In this document: piece by piece, positions 21,427-33,585 of the stretch
Layout of the letters: every line of letters begins with the position of its first letter
Numbering within the stretch: the stretch's first letter is position 1
Assembly (NCBI GenBank): GCA_002900995.3
Contig: CM035304.1
Coordinates: 2,574,823-2,638,822 of the forward strand
Length of the DNA: 64,000 nt
Reading direction: 5' to 3'
Origin: Ganoderma boninense
Lineage: Eukaryota; Basidiomycota; Agaricomycetes; Polyporales; Polyporaceae
Notes under the pieces: generated by a model
What the model saw: only the letters and a program-made list of their open reading frames with translations
What the model was told of the DNA's origin: nothing
Database searches by the model: none
Translations under genes and position numbers: made by a program

Positions 21427-24400
21427 CTACGCCTTCTTGATCGGCGCGATCTGCACCCCCGCCGCAGCGCTGTACATGACCAGCCTGAACGCCGCCTGCG
21501 CCCCGGCCTTGTACGTCGACGGCACGACGAGGTATCGCCCCGGCGGCAGCGACCGCGTCTCGATCACCACGCCCGCGACCGCGTCCGAGTACGGCCCAGA
21601 CGTCGCGACGTGCCGCCCGAGCGCGCCAGCGCCCGCGCCTGTGCGCGTCGGCGGGTGGAAGAGCGTGAGGTTGAGCGCGAGCGACGGCGACGGCGCCGCG
21701 AGCTGCAGGCGGAAGCGCACCTGTGCCGCGGACGGGGCGGGGACGTGCAGCTCGTACGTCGGATTGGTGGCATATGTCCCTGAGCTCGGCCCGCCCCCGG
21801 CTGTCTTCTCGGACCTGGTATATGGATATGGATTGGGTGTTGGGATCGGGACTGGGACTGTGGGGGAGGGTCGACGCACCATTCGTCGCGGACGACCTTG
21901 CTGAACATCCCCGCGCCCTCCTGGAGGATGGGCGTGAGGTCGAAGCGGTCCGAGCACTCGACCTTGAGGCTGAACCTCCCGATGTGGCGCGGCTCGAACG
22001 CGGACACGACGAGGGTGTAGTCGCCCGCTGCGTACACGTACGGACTCGGGTCAGGGGTCACGCCTGGGCGATGAGAGGTGTGCGGACATACGTGGGATGT
22101 GCCCGAAGGTGTTCGCATATCCGTAGCTGTACGGCCCCGAGGAGAGCGCGAGGTCGTTGTGGCCTAGCCTGTCATGATATTTAGCATCCCGCAACCCGCA
22201 ACCGGAGATGGGATGGGAATGAGTGGCCGCGGGACGCACTCGTTGATCCTCGCTCCTTGCGACCACGCGAGCATGAGGTTCGCAGGGATGTGCCGATCCG
22301 TGCTTACGATCACGGACAGCGCCGACTTCGCATCCCTGCTCGCTCGTGCGGACGCGGAAGCGGCTGCGCGAGGATGGACGCGCAGATAGTACTGCGGATT
22401 GAGGTAGTAGGAGGGGAAGGTGTGATTACCCCCCGCAGTCTTCTGCGTGAATGCACCTTCGACCTGGGCGTGGTGTGGGCATGGATCTGGGTCACTGCAC
22501 ATCAAGGACAGCGACTTACGGCCTTGGAGTATAGGAGTTTGCTCGGTGCGTGGACCCAGGACGCCTTGCGATGAGAGTAGACCGTCAGGGTGAAGCCGAC
22601 ATCTTCTCGCTCGCCTTCGTACGATGCGACGAGTGTCCAGAGGTCTTCTGCGTGGGAGCCTTCACCTTGACCTGAGGTCCGGTCAACGCTGGAAATAGGA
22701 GAGACCCATACAGCTTCTCACAAGAACGTGGGCAACATTCGTGTATTCCCCCTTAGATGCAGGTGATCAGCCGAAGGCCGTCTCGGATCGCCATGCAGGA
22801 CGGACCTTGGTAGACAGCACTTCGTGTCCAGATGACACGCCCGTCTCCAATCCGCTGTCTGCAGTCAATGCGATGTACTCTTCTTGCGCGCGGTGGCTCC
22901 GCAAGTGGCGTGTCAGGAGAATCCATATCTCTTCATCCTGATCAGGGGCGCTGGCCGAGTCAAGCCGCAGCTGAGCGTGGAAGTGCGTTGCTGGAGAAAA
23001 ACAAACCGGAATTAAGAACCGGCAGGAACCAGATTGGAGCCACTGACATGTGTCGCTTCCCTTCCCGCTCCGCTTCCACATCCTAAAGGCACGAAGATTG
23101 AGACGAAATGCAAGGCACATACGCACGACAGGTCGAGGGCTCACCCGTGGAACATCAGCTCGTGTTTGAACATCGCCGGGTTCCAACTGAAATATATCCC
23201 GTCGAAAAGATGATAAATCGAGTCGACGGACACATCGACGGCTCCTGTAAATACAATTGAGATCTCTGTCCGTTCCGTGTCTGTTCGCCGATCACGTACG
23301 TTTCTGCTTGGAGCTGGAGGTTTCGGCCTCTGCGGGATCTTCGGATGGTCCCACCCATGGATCGAAGATGGTCAGTTTACGATCGCCATCCTCAGAGTCG
23401 TGGACACCTGTTCCAATCAAGTAAGTGATTGAGTCACCCACATCCAGACTGTCATTTCGCACCTATGACCGCGTAGCAATGTGTCGGAAGCAAGGTTATG
23501 GGGATTTCACTCTCCCGCACACGTTCACCCGTGCCCAGAGTGAGGACGCAGTTTCCTGGATTCGGAAGCACATCAGGGGTGAGGGGTAACAAGGTTAAGA
23601 CGCCCTGGATTGCATACCCTCGTTGTAGCCTTTAATCAGCCGCGCCCATGTCTTTTCTCGCTGAAATTGGGATCTGGGACCACCATCAGGGTGGGGAAGT
23701 GTGAGGTTGGACGACTGATTCACCCTTTCATGTAGACAACTTCTGGTATCCAACCCGTGAGAGCACTATAAATTCCTCAGAAAGAACCTCGACATCGAAT
23801 GGTAGGGTGACACGTACTGGAGATCGGTACTCGAGTCTCTAAGAAGCAAATGAGTATGGGGTTGGGGAGCGGATAGACCTCAAGGACGCACGATCCGATA
23901 AAGTCGTAACCTCCGGCAAGCTTCATATACTAAGACGCACATCAAAATTTGCAGCGCGGTATGCCGTTTGTTGCCGGGGGACCTACCGCTTTCTCTACGA
24001 GGGAGGGCCATATCTCTCCTTTCTCACCCGTCGACACGCACATCAACGTGCCGTCAGGGTACGCGGGCAGTTGGTCGTCGATACCTGAGATAGGATGAGT
24101 GGAACACACTCCCACCGGGGAAGATCCCACTTACTGATCTGCCAGATGAGTCGACACAACTGCTGTGAGCAGGGTAGAGGAACAGGTTAGGGGTCGGCTT
24201 ACGCGGCGGTGAGCCCCGTTGTAGAGGATCCGAAACTGGTACTGGCCGGAGTCGGCGGGTGCAGGGGGGCCCTTATTCCCTTGTGGGGTCAGGGAGGAAA
24301 CGATGAGCTGGGACAGGATCGTTAGCATGTCTGGCAGCTAGTGCTGCGATGAACGGTCGGCGTACATTTGATCCAAACCGCCGATGGTGGTCGATAGCGA

Positions 24401-25090
24401 CAACCATGGCTCCACAGACGGAACAGTCAGAGACGATGTGCTGTACGATATCTTCGGGACCAAGCTCTCCGGGCGAAGTGCTTTGAGCTGGTTCTCGCAT
24501 GCGATCCGGACGTCGCCAGGTGGCACTATGCTCGATCTGTTCAGCAGACAAGGAGGGTTGCCTGGTCCTCACGAATCAGCTCTGGATACAACAAGGAGGA
24601 CGTCTCTTACGTCGAGGCTGACGATGGCTTGTCGGAGGAATCCCATAGCGGGAAGAAGCCTTGATTCACGAGCGACGACTTCTGCAAGACGTACAGTTGT
24701 TCGCCTGCGGGCAGAGGGTCGGTGGAGTGAGCAAGGCCACATAGCAGAGCAGGGTCGTACCTTCGGAAAATTCGTCCTTGACCACAGGCTTGATGTCCTG
24801 CTTGACAGCCTTGATTTTTTCGGCGCGCTCCAAGGCCTTCGCCGCTTCCCCCTTACATTGGGTTCGCAGCCTGTCGTTGTCGACTTGCCGGCCGAGTTGT
24901 AGATATTGTTCCGCAGCCTGTATGTAGAGTCGGAATGCTTTGTCGAAATCCCTAGCTAGCTCCGCGTTTGCGGCTTTGTTGTACTTGGACTGGATGGGAT
25001 GTTACTTGGTCAGGATGGTCGCGAGAAAACTGACAGTTCGGGATTTACCTGCGCATCTTGCCTGGCTGATTCACGAGAGATAGTTGACAT
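21427..25090 (-). CDS. RIM13: PalB/Rim13-type calpain cysteine protease with N-terminal MIT domain
   Basis: This calpain acts with ESCRT-III in the alkaline pH pathway, cleaving the PacC/Rim101 transcription factor. The first exons are clear: 25090-25049, then 24989-24761 with the MIT domain (NAELARDFDKAFRLYIQAAE, LERAEKIKAVKQDIKPV). The catalytic core follows in small exons. The cysteine region is IVSDCSVCGAMVVAIDHH near 24420. Next come QYQFRILYNGAHRR, DDQLPAYPDGTLMC, LAGGYDFIGS and TGWIPEVVYMK. The catalytic histidine is in LLPTHCYAVIGV near 23480. LTIFDPWVG near 23350 has Asp where classical calpains have Asn. Two or more domain-III-like beta modules follow, ending PPGRYLVVPSTYKAGAQAAF before the stop at 21427. 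I count roughly 15 exons and have not fixed all boundaries. Identification is strong; precise structure is approximate. Confidence 0.85.
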
Positions 25091-25386
25091 GATGGTATGG
25101 AGATCTGAAACGTCGATACTGAGCTATGTGTGGAAGAAACAGGGTTTCGCAAATCGCAGCTCCTAACCAACGTTCGTACGCGCGCCCGGGTAAGCAACAG
25201 GTTGCTAAGTAGCGTGAGGCTAGCGCTTCAACGACCCAAGAAGTCCTTCATCAGGGCTGAGACTTGGAAATTAAGAATTCTCACCGTGTAAGAACAAAAC
25301 AAATGCAAATGTACCAGCAAGGTTGAACGGCGAGAAGTAAGCACCGGAGTCCTTGCGCGAGAAGCTCGTTGAGTAGAAGAAGAAAA

Positions 25387-25469
25387 TGGACACGTCCGGG
25401 ATCGAACCGGACCCCTCTCGCATGTTGCGGATGCTAAGCGAGCGTGATAACCAACTACACCACGTGCCC
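25387..25469 (-). tRNA. tRNA-Ala(AGC) with 9-nt intron
   Basis: The 7-bp acceptor stem pairs GGGCACG with CGTGTCC and includes the G3-U70 wobble that identifies alanine tRNA. The anticodon stem is CTCGC/GCGAG with loop TTAGCAT, giving anticodon AGC. Nine extra bases (TCCGCAACA) sit one base 3' of the anticodon, the normal intron site. The T arm contains GGTTCGATCCC (B box) and the D arm contains TGGTGTAGTTGG (A box). A TTTT terminator follows directly on the minus strand at 25383-25386. Confidence 0.95.
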
Positions 25470-26071
25470 TGGCGGAGATAACTGAGCGCATGTTTACAAT
25501 CCTATGCGGCTTCTCCGCCGTCGACGAACTTCAACTTCAAGCAACCTTCGACAACATTGCTTGCACTGCACCAGGTCAGTGAGGCTAGTCACAAAGACTC
25601 AGCCACAGCCACTTCATATCTGATATGCAAGTTGCTGATCGTGAAGATGCCAACTGCCAGTGCCCACAGTGTCACCCGGCAGATGCTCCGGAGGCCGAGG
25701 TGAGAAGCCAGAATTCTGTTCAAGGGGTGTTTAACTAACATTAGCTGCAACGGTACGGGTTAGGGGTACGGGAGCAACACCCAACGTGGGGACCAAGGAT
25801 TCGCAGTTAACATTCATCGCAGGGGGGCCACATGACGATGGGCGGTACAGGAAGAACACTGTAGAGGCGCGCTGAGGCCCACTTCCTCGGCACATGGCTT
25901 TCCTTGAAGGGATGTTGAAGTGAGTATGCTTATGTCTCAGCCGTGTAAAACACGAGGAATATTAGGACACCATCGCCGTAGCGTCGCTCGCAACCTCGCG
26001 CTCAGGCAGTATACGCTGACCAGGAAGTTCCTCCCTAGGGCCTACTCCTAGGCCTCTCAGCCGCTGCGGTA
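25470..26071. other. intergenic between tRNA and GNAT gene
   Basis: About 600 bp with no supported gene or repeat. It should hold the promoter of the GNAT gene. Confidence 0.4.
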
Positions 26072-26230
26072 ATGACTCTGGGTGTCCAGACCGCACACCG
26101 TCAAACTTTATCTGCAGTTCCGGAATCAATCAATGCGTTCTACAATGAGGGCATACACGTTGACTCTTCCTACAAAACCTGTCAGCCTGAAGCTTCATCC
26201 CCCACGATATCCCTACACCACTGCACCACT

Positions 26231-27562
26231 ATGCTTCCAAGCGCCTTCGATCTGGACAGAGAGCTCGTCGAATCCGCCCTAGACCGCGCCTTCACTGGAC
26301 CACGCGACCTGGAGGGCACTATTTCTCTGGAGACAGCCATCCGAAACCCTGACGTCGTCGAGCAGAAGCCTCTTCTCGCTGCCTGGAGGCACCTCTCCGC
26401 CGTCTCTGTTGAGGCAGCTTGCCTCGGTCGACCAGACCTGTTCGAATTCGCTTACAAGGATTCACTACTCTTCGCGGCTATCCGCACTCCCGTCAAGGAC
26501 GCAGTGCTCAGCAGACTGGGGCTCCCGAACTATACTGCGGTAGCCTCCGTGGGCTGCCCAATATCTCCCACAGACCCCACCGCGATTTACGACCTCGTCG
26601 ACCGCTACCATAAACAACTGCATCCCCCGCCCTTCTCCTCGCTGGACGATTACCATAACCCGTCGTCGTCGCCGTCGTCCAACGATGATCCTTGTGACAC
26701 AGTCTACAAGTGGGAGACGATCGGGATCGTGTACGTGACGCAGTCGCCCCTCCCCAACGAGGTCCACATCGGCCTCGCGCTCCTCCCCACCTTCCGGGGC
26801 AAGGGCGCGGGCATCAAGGCGTGCGCGTTCGCCGTGCAATGGGCCGTCGAGACCATCGGCGCGCACCGCGTCCAGGCGCGCATCCTGTCCTCCTCGCCCG
26901 ACCGCGCGCGCGCGCAGCGCCTCTTCGCCGCGCTCGGCTTCGTCCACGAAGGCGTCCAGCGCCGCGCAGCCCGCGATGCGGCGGGGGCGTGGGCGGACGT
27001 GACGTGCATGGGCGTCGTCGACACGGACTGGATCATGCGCCGCCGGCTCCGCGCGGTCCCGCGGGGCCTGTGGGACGAGCTGTTCGCGCGGCACCAGCGC
27101 GAGCGCGAGGAGTTGCTGCGCTGGGAGGAGACGCAGGGGAGGGTCGGGCTGCGCCGCACGGCCAGCATGGAGACGGTGCGGGGCGGCGGGGAGGACCTGG
27201 CACTGGTGATCCCCGATGCGCTGTCGGAGAAGAGCGGTTCGGGGAGCCCGAGCGAGTGCGGCACGCCCCCGACAAGCTCTTCCGCTTCTCATTGCTCTGC
27301 TTCGCCCAAACGTGAGAAGTCGGAGCCTGCCGTAGACTGGGTCCGGCCTTGGTCCCCGCTCTCCGTGCGGAAGGCCGAGGACAGCGACTCGGACGACCGG
27401 TTTTCAGACACGGCGGAATGGGACATAGATCTCATGCACTCTTCGGAGGAGCCAGTGCCGCGTCCACTTTCTGCCTCGAGCTGGTCGTCGTTCGAGAGTA
27501 TTGGTTCGGATGCGTCTGTGATTGCGGGTCTCAGGGAGGGTATGTCGGGTATGCCGATGTAG
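26231..27562 (+). CDS. GNAT-family acetyltransferase with disordered C-terminal tail
   Basis: An intronless gene. The GNAT fold is visible as a beta strand WETIGIVYVTQSP, then VHIGLALLPTFRGKGAGIKA, in which RGKGAG is the acetyl-CoA pyrophosphate loop. It continues with AVQWAVETIGAHRVQARILS and ARAQRLFAALGFVHEGVQRR, the latter typical of the RimJ-like substrate-binding end. The N-terminal part (LPSAFDLDRELVESALDRAF) has no known domain. The last 150 residues are Ser/Glu/Asp-rich with short SD/SE clusters suggestive of phosphorylation. I place the start at the ATG at 26231. An upstream in-frame ATG at 26072 would add 53 poorly structured residues. The substrate is unknown. Confidence 0.8.
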   Translation: MLPSAFDLDRELVESALDRAFTGPRDLEGTISLETAIRNPDVVEQKPLLAAWRHLSAVSVEAACLGRPDLFEFAYKDSLLFAAIRTPVKDAVLSRLGLPNYTAVASVGCPISPTDPTAIYDLVDRYHKQLHPPPFSSLDDYHNPSSSPSSNDDPCDTVYKWETIGIVYVTQSPLPNEVHIGLALLPTFRGKGAGIKACAFAVQWAVETIGAHRVQARILSSSPDRARAQRLFAALGFVHEGVQRRAARDAAGAWADVTCMGVVDTDWIMRRRLRAVPRGLWDELFARHQREREELLRWEETQGRVGLRRTASMETVRGGGEDLALVIPDALSEKSGSGSPSECGTPPTSSSASHCSASPKREKSEPAVDWVRPWSPLSVRKAEDSDSDDRFSDTAEWDIDLMHSSEEPVPRPLSASSWSSFESIGSDASVIAGLREGMSGMPM

Positions 27563-29188
27563 AGTCGATCGCGATCAAGTTGGGGGCCGAAGTCCATCTA
27601 GTGTGCATGGAAAAGTTGGCGGTTCTCGTGTATCAACAAAGTCGAATCCTCTCTCGTGTATTAAGTAGCATGTAATTAACTATGTGCCTCAATTTCGTAC
27701 ACACACTTCAACTTCAAGACCGCTATTGGAGTTGAAGCCAAACCTCCGCTACTTGACTCGTAATTAACCTCCAGATCCCACGTGGCATTGGCGGCTGTGT
27801 AAAACTTTTCGGGACAGTTAGACGCTCTCGGCGAACTTTGCATCCACCATGTCGACAAACGGAGGACTAACATGTCTGTCTCAGCGTATCGTATGTATTC
27901 TTTTACGAGCCCAGTTTCCAAAGCTCACTCCACAGAGACTGATAGAATTTAGCTCTTGACCACCGATCGCGCGGAGCGCCACTATTTTCCCACTGCGACA
28001 TGATTGCAGGGACACAGTGACCGTACCGGACATCGTCTCGACGGAGCGCAGCCTTCTCTCCCACGTTGAATACGTTTGGTTCAGCTGAGAACGGGATTTT
28101 CAGTACATCCAGAACATTTCAAGGAATCACCGTGCTGCGGCTGGCCTTGTTCTTAGGCACCCAGGGAGAGCGACATCTAGGACTCCCCCTGATCCCATCG
28201 CTCTCGTGTCACGATGCTCCTCTTGCCCACGTTCTCTCCCATATCCCCGTCAAGGCTGGCCTCATGACCCACATGTGAGTGCACGTAAATAACCATGGAT
28301 GGCTATTTACCTCGCATCTCGCCCTCTGCCAGCTCCTCCAACCCGCATGCTCCTGAACCGTCTCATAGCCGCCTCTTCCGTACCTGACTCTGCTACGTGG
28401 AAGAGAGTTAACTTGAACGCATTCTTCGACGTAGAAGCTTCCACAATCGCATGTTCCCTGTAATGCCACCCCTCCCTGCACCCTCCGCTTCCATCTCAAG
28501 CACACCATGGCACCAGGCGAAACACGCCGTGACTTCCCCGTCTGCCTCTGGGGATCATGCGAACACGAGTTGGCGTCCCAATTCAACTTCTACCGCGCAC
28601 TATCCGGTGCTCTTCGCTGCGCAAATGTCCAGCCGCTGCCGAGCAGCGATGACGGTGCGCTCCTCTTGACGCACCGATTCGCCAAGCGGACAGGGCAGGC
28701 GACGTTGGCGGGTTCTGGAATGTTCAAGTTTTCATCCCTGCACGTTGCCTCTATCTCCCACAAACACAAAGCAAATGTGAGCACGTCGCGTCGCTTCGTA
28801 CCTTCTGACTACTCACAGGTAGGTGCCTTTTGCGTAGCCGAGAGGTTCTGGGCCGACTCGTGAGGCCGAAGGCCAAGGTGGCTTTATCGCTCCAAATAAC
28901 TTTCCACTCCCGCGGTCTGTCCGCCGTCTATTATTTCTTATTTACTGGACGGGCGCAGTGGGATCGGTGCGTCCGCTTTCGTCAACCATCTTAGCAAGGT
29001 GCGGCAGCAGTATCAACGGGGTCACTAACGAGCTGTGCTTCTCGTTGCATGCAGGCAAGCCGAGAGCGTCACCCCTGTTCGAGTATCGGCGCCCGCCTGA
29101 CGCTTGTTGATCGGTACTTTATCCAGTCCTCGAGCCTGTTTCTCACAAGGGCACGTTTGTGCTCTACCCCCAAACCTGCCCCCTTGCG
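27563..29188. other. gene-poor stretch, 1.6 kb
   Basis: No supported gene. A 118-codon frame (28507-28863) has no recognisable domain. The 3' end should hold the promoter of the ICMT-like gene. Confidence 0.4.
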
Positions 29189-30046
29189 ATGCTCACCGTA
29201 CCAGTCCTACCAACCTATGCGCTCACAGCTCCCATGATCAAGGTGCCGTTTCTGCTCGCCAACGCCATATTCACCTACCGAGGCTTCACTCCTCCGGAGA
29301 AGCCGCCGCTGGCGAGGGAACGGGAGAAGGCAGAGCCCGCTCCAAGCGTCACGCTCCAGTATCCTACGGTGAATGGACTCCTCCTGGGGTTAAAGTCGGC
29401 CTCAATGGTGAGTCCTATCCAATACACACGATCGTTCGACGCAACCCCGGACTGATCATGAATACCTTTCGAACCCCCGCCACCCGTTCCCGCTTAGTAT
29501 TTCTTCGGCGGCATCTCTGTCATCGAGGCCACGCTCATCCTGTGGTACCACTCCTCGTGGGTCTATTCGGCCTACGTACCCCGCTCCATCCTCCCGTTCC
29601 TGCAACTCTCCAGTCTCCGGCCGTCGCCAGTATCCCTGTTCGCATGCCTGCTCGGCAGCGCTGGAGGGCTCCTGCGTACACGGTGCTACCGCGCGCTCGG
29701 CCGCCTCTTCACGTTCGAGTTGTCGATCCGCGACAACCACAAGCTGGTCACGACGGGCCCGTACGCGTTCCTGAGGCACCCGTCCTACCTCGGGGTTTAC
29801 CTCATCATCGCGGGAAACATCACGCTGCTGGCGAGCAAGGGGTCGTGGTACGTGGAGTCCGGGTTATGGAGCACGGTCTGGGGCAGGGGTCTCGGGTGCT
29901 CGGCAGTCGGGTTCTTGCTGTCGATCGTGCTGCGGCTGTACCTGAGGGTCGACGAGGAGGACCGCATGATGAGGAAAGAGTTCGGGGATGAGTGGGAGGA
30001 GTGGGCGAAGAAGACCCCGTACCGTCTGATCCCGTTTGTCTACTGA
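29189..30046 (+). CDS. ICMT-family isoprenylcysteine carboxyl methyltransferase, copy 1
   Basis: ICMT enzymes are multi-pass ER membrane proteins that methylate the C-terminal prenylcysteine of CaaX proteins and mating factors. Two exons (29189-29407, 29498-30046) give 255 residues. Hydrophobic helices open the protein. The family signature runs from LTFELSIRD-like FTFELSIRDNHKLVTTGPYA, through FLRHPSYLGVYLIIAG, to EEDRMMRKEFGDEWEEWAKK and YRLIPFVY at the end. The RHPSY and ExxM..EFGxEWxxW motifs form the AdoMet and substrate pockets in this family. It faces copy 2 tail-to-tail at 30979-31804. With three copies in 25 kb, at least some may have substrates other than the general CaaX set. The copy is intact. 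Confidence 0.88.
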
Positions 30047-30978
30047 GTCCTTGGACATGTTGAACTCGAATCAGTCTGTGTACGTAAAGCTCGATCTAAA
30101 ACTGCTCTGACGAAACGACCGCTCAATCGCAGCCACCACTGTTTAGGTTTCCATGAGCCTCGCTCATCAAGCTCGCGGCGTCCACTATCGCGCTGTGTGC
30201 GGTCGATGTCCACTCATCTTCATCCGTGCGTCCGGCCTGATCGTCGCCGCTGTCATTAGTATCAAGTAGAAGCTGTCGGTCTCATCCTCATCCCTGGCCG
30301 CGGCATACGCGCTCTGACGTGACCTCTTTCGAACGCTGGACAACATAGACGGGCGGCTCCGAATCCAGAATGGCACAGTGCGCCTCCGTCTGATTCCAGG
30401 TCCCAGATATATGCGCTCAACCTGGCATCCAACGCGCCCCACCTTCACCGACTCAAAACCGCGCCAGAAAAAAAGTTTACGTGCACCTTCTTTCCGCCGC
30501 CACCAGCCTCCCAAAAGATCCGCTTTCCTGCCGTCCTAGAATGGATGATTCGGTGGTTAGTTGCCTTTCCGTGCTGTTTTACCCCATTTTCCGCTGTGCG
30601 AGATGGAGGGGGCTTCAAGGGCGTGCGTCCCCATCGGCAGAGGATGAGCCCATGAAGGTGGATGTCTGAGAAAGCTCGGATTCTATACAGCGGGATATTT
30701 GAGACACATCCATCCGCAAGAAGAGGCCTATACCTGAAGAGAGTGTGTACCGGTATACATTCAGCGAATTTCCCGCTCCACGCCAGACTGACTCGGAGTG
30801 AGCATTGAACGTCCGAAGCTCCTCAGGGTTGCTGTTTCTCCGCGACACGTTTGTTGAACCCCCCTCCCAATAAATAAGGTAGAGTCCTGAGGTTCAGTAA
30901 AGCCAGATCGTATATGCGTCTTGAAAAGTATACAGCCTCGCGCTAATGATGATCTTCTCTTGCTGGTAGTCGGCAAGT
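30047..30978. other. intergenic between convergent ICMT-like genes
   Basis: About 930 bp with no supported gene or repeat. Confidence 0.4.
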
Positions 30979-31804
30979 TCAATACACGAACGGGACAACC
31001 CTCCACGGCGTCCTCTCCGCCCACTCCTCCCACTGCGCCCCGAACTCCTTCCGCATCATCACGTCCTCCTGGCGCGCCCGCGCGAAGAGCGTCAGGGTGA
31101 GCAGCGTCATGTACACCGACACCGCGCACCCGACAGCCCTCCCAGCACGTGTGTTTCCACAGCCCCGCCTCCACGAAGAGCGACCCCTTGCTGGCAAGAA
31201 GAACGATGTTCCCGCACGCGATGAGTGCGTGGCCGGTGTAGCTCGGGTGGCGGACGACCGCGTACGGCCCGCCGGTGGCCAGTGTGTGGCCGTCGCGGAC
31301 GGACAGCTCCCACGTGAAGAGGCGGCCCAACGCACGGTGGCACGCCATGCGGAGGAGCCCGCCCGCGGCCCCGAGGACGGCGCCGATGGCGGATGCGGGG
31401 GTGAGTGCGGGGGCGGGGTTGCCCAGGAGGTCGAGCACGCGAGCGCAGTACGGGGAGCCGGGGAATTGGTGGGCGAGGATGGCGGACACTTCCGCTAGTG
31501 CGAGGCCGGCGAAGATGTACTGTGGTGCATGGCAGCGTCGAGCCCGGGAAGTCCGTCAGGTGAATGCACTGTCAGCGGCTGAACTCGAACTCACCTTGGT
31601 CGTGGCGGAGGACGCTTTTACGAGCGCATGGATCCAGCCCGCTTTGGACATGAAGTCCTGCGAGGCGTCGTCCCTCTTCCACTCCTTCACCGCCGTCTGA
31701 GGGGTGCTGGGCGGAGTCATGCCGTGGTAGGTGAAGGTGGCATTGCCGAGGAGCAGCGCGATCTTCAGGAGCGGGGTGGACAGGATAGGTGCGAGGAAAG
31801 ACAT
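30979..31804 (-). pseudogene. ICMT-family methyltransferase, copy 2, single frameshift
   Basis: Exon 1 is 31804-31595 and the second exon is 31519-30979. The N-terminal part (TPLLKIALLLGNATFTYHGM) and the middle (WELSVRDGHTLATGGPYA, VVRHPSYTGHALIACGNI) are in one frame. After GLWKHT near 31150 the frame shifts by one base. The conserved end (ARQEDVMMRKEFGAQWEEWA, RTPWRVVPFVY) is then read in another frame. The second exon is 541 nt long, one base too many for an intact product. Without a correction the frame-A product would lack the catalytic tail. This is either recent loss of function or a one-base assembly error, because the rest is well conserved. Confidence 0.75.
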
Positions 31805-32496
31805 TGTGGGTTGCAGAACACCACCTCCTTCAATCACCAGGTTATATAAGAAATGTCAGAAAAGAGGGTCAAGGCGCTGCTCAAGCTATGAAGAGCGATC
31901 GTGACGCCGAGATATGAGTTCCAGTTTGACATTGGTATGCGGTGGGGGAGCATCGCGCTCAGTCTCGCGGCTTAATATGTTCCGAGACGTTCGGGACTCT
32001 CGTAAAATAGGGTTTCATCGGGAGACAATGTCGATAGTCTATCTCTTTGACTCTCGATGACGTGCTGCAATAGCTCCCTTCGAGATTGAACTGCGAAACC
32101 CGATTAGCGTTGAACGCAATTTGTTGGGCTAGCAAGCAGATTAGCCCATGCATGACGCGTGTCGAGAGAACGCGCAATCGTTGGTCAGCACTGTCATGCG
32201 CACAACGGGAACATGATTACCAGAAAAGCGGGTCTGTGCAAATTCCAAGCTAAATTGATGCGCGTGATGGGTAGTATCTCCCTTGGACATGCAGACAACC
32301 CAACGACTGGCGCAGGTCAAGGGTCAGGTCATAATGGTCAACCACCGGACCAACCACCGCATGGTTTGAGAGGAACAGTACCCACGATGTTGGCCACACA
32401 TCGGAGGTCTCAGCGCCGTCAACTTTCTGCAAAACCCATAGTTAGCAGACGCCGACCCTTCAAACTCAGGGAGTGGCTCACCGGGATTCCGATGTC
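31805..32496. other. intergenic, nothing recognised
   Basis: About 690 bp between the second ICMT-like copy and the MYND gene. I see no gene or repeat. Confidence 0.4.
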
Positions 32497-33585
32497 TTAA
32501 TCGCGCAACATCGCGCCCAGAGCATTCAGCATGCCCGGGAGCGGCGCACCGTTGATGCGCCTCTTCACTTCGTCCTCTACCTGCTCTATGCCCGCGAGCC
32601 GTGGCGTGCTCGGGTCGCGCCGCTCGGCCAGCTTGTACCGCTCGATGAGGTAGTAGTTCTGCGGGTTCTTCATAACATCCATATACGCGAGCGGGGGCGG
32701 GAACTTGAACAGCACAGTTGCCTGCCCGAGGCCGCCCTCGTCCTGGATCTTCCTGCACTCCGCGACGTCCTTGCTGTCGGAGTAGCTGGACCAGTCGGTG
32801 AGGCGCCGCATCTCCGCGTGGGAGATCACCTCTACCGCTTCGACCTCGAAGGGACTGGGCGTCGTGCCGACAAGGCGGTCGCCATAGAGGACGTGCACAA
32901 GAAGGTAGTGTGTGCGGATCTTGGTGAGCTTCCAGTGCGCCTCGAGGGCGTGCACGGCGGCCCAGCGGAAGAGATCTTCGTAATTCTGCGGGTGTATGTG
33001 GTCAGAAACAATAGAATCTACCTAGGGACGGACGGCGGCGAGCGTGGCTGTGACCTACTAGTACATCGCGCCATACGGCGGCATCGAAGATGGGTGTATT
33101 GAATCTGCCGCACACTTTCTTGTGGTTGGGCCAGTCAGCCTTCTGGCATTCAGGGCTCTACGTTCACCATAATTATAATTTTTTCAGCATCGAGTATGCA
33201 AGCATTGGAAAGCCGCGGTTGGAAGACTTACGCAATAGCGGACGTACTTGCACTTTGAGCAGGCTTTGTGTTTGCCGAAGGATTGGCAGAAGAGGTAGTA
33301 TTGGCATCGTCGTTTCTCCGGGTTTATCTCCGCAAAAATAAGCTTGTGGCAGGAGTCGATGAGCGGCGTGGCGACGCCGGAATCACAGAACGTCGTGCAC
33401 AAGTTACGACTCCTCGTCAGCTCCTGGCGGTGTTGTCCGAGTCGCGACGCGTCGTGGGCGCCAGGTGTTGAATATTGAACCCGGAATCGGCCGAGCACAG
33501 AACTCGGAGGCGCCGGTGCCATTGACCTTCCGCATTGCTGCGACGGCGAGCAGAGAATGCTCCCTGCTGGCAAATATCTGAACAT
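32497..33585 (-). CDS. MYND-type zinc finger protein
   Basis: Exons from 5' to 3' are 33585-33232 (start uncertain), 33157-33077 and 32985-32497. The MYND finger spans the first intron: CQSFGKHKACSKCKYVRYC joins SPECQKADWPNHKKVCGRF, giving the C-x2-C, C-x3-C and H-x3-C ligands of the family. The C-terminal domain (AAVHALEAHWKLTKIRTHYL, LLVHVLYGDRLVGTTPSPFE, RKIQDEGGLGQATVLFKF) recurs in agaricomycete MYND proteins and has no assigned function. MYND fingers bind proline-rich peptides. A start at an internal ATG (33522) is equally possible. The gene is apparently intact. A decayed relative lies at 37.6-38.5 kb. Confidence 0.8.

Noticed and set aside
26465..27292. 275-codon minus-strand frame
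   Set aside because: Antisense shadow of the GNAT gene.
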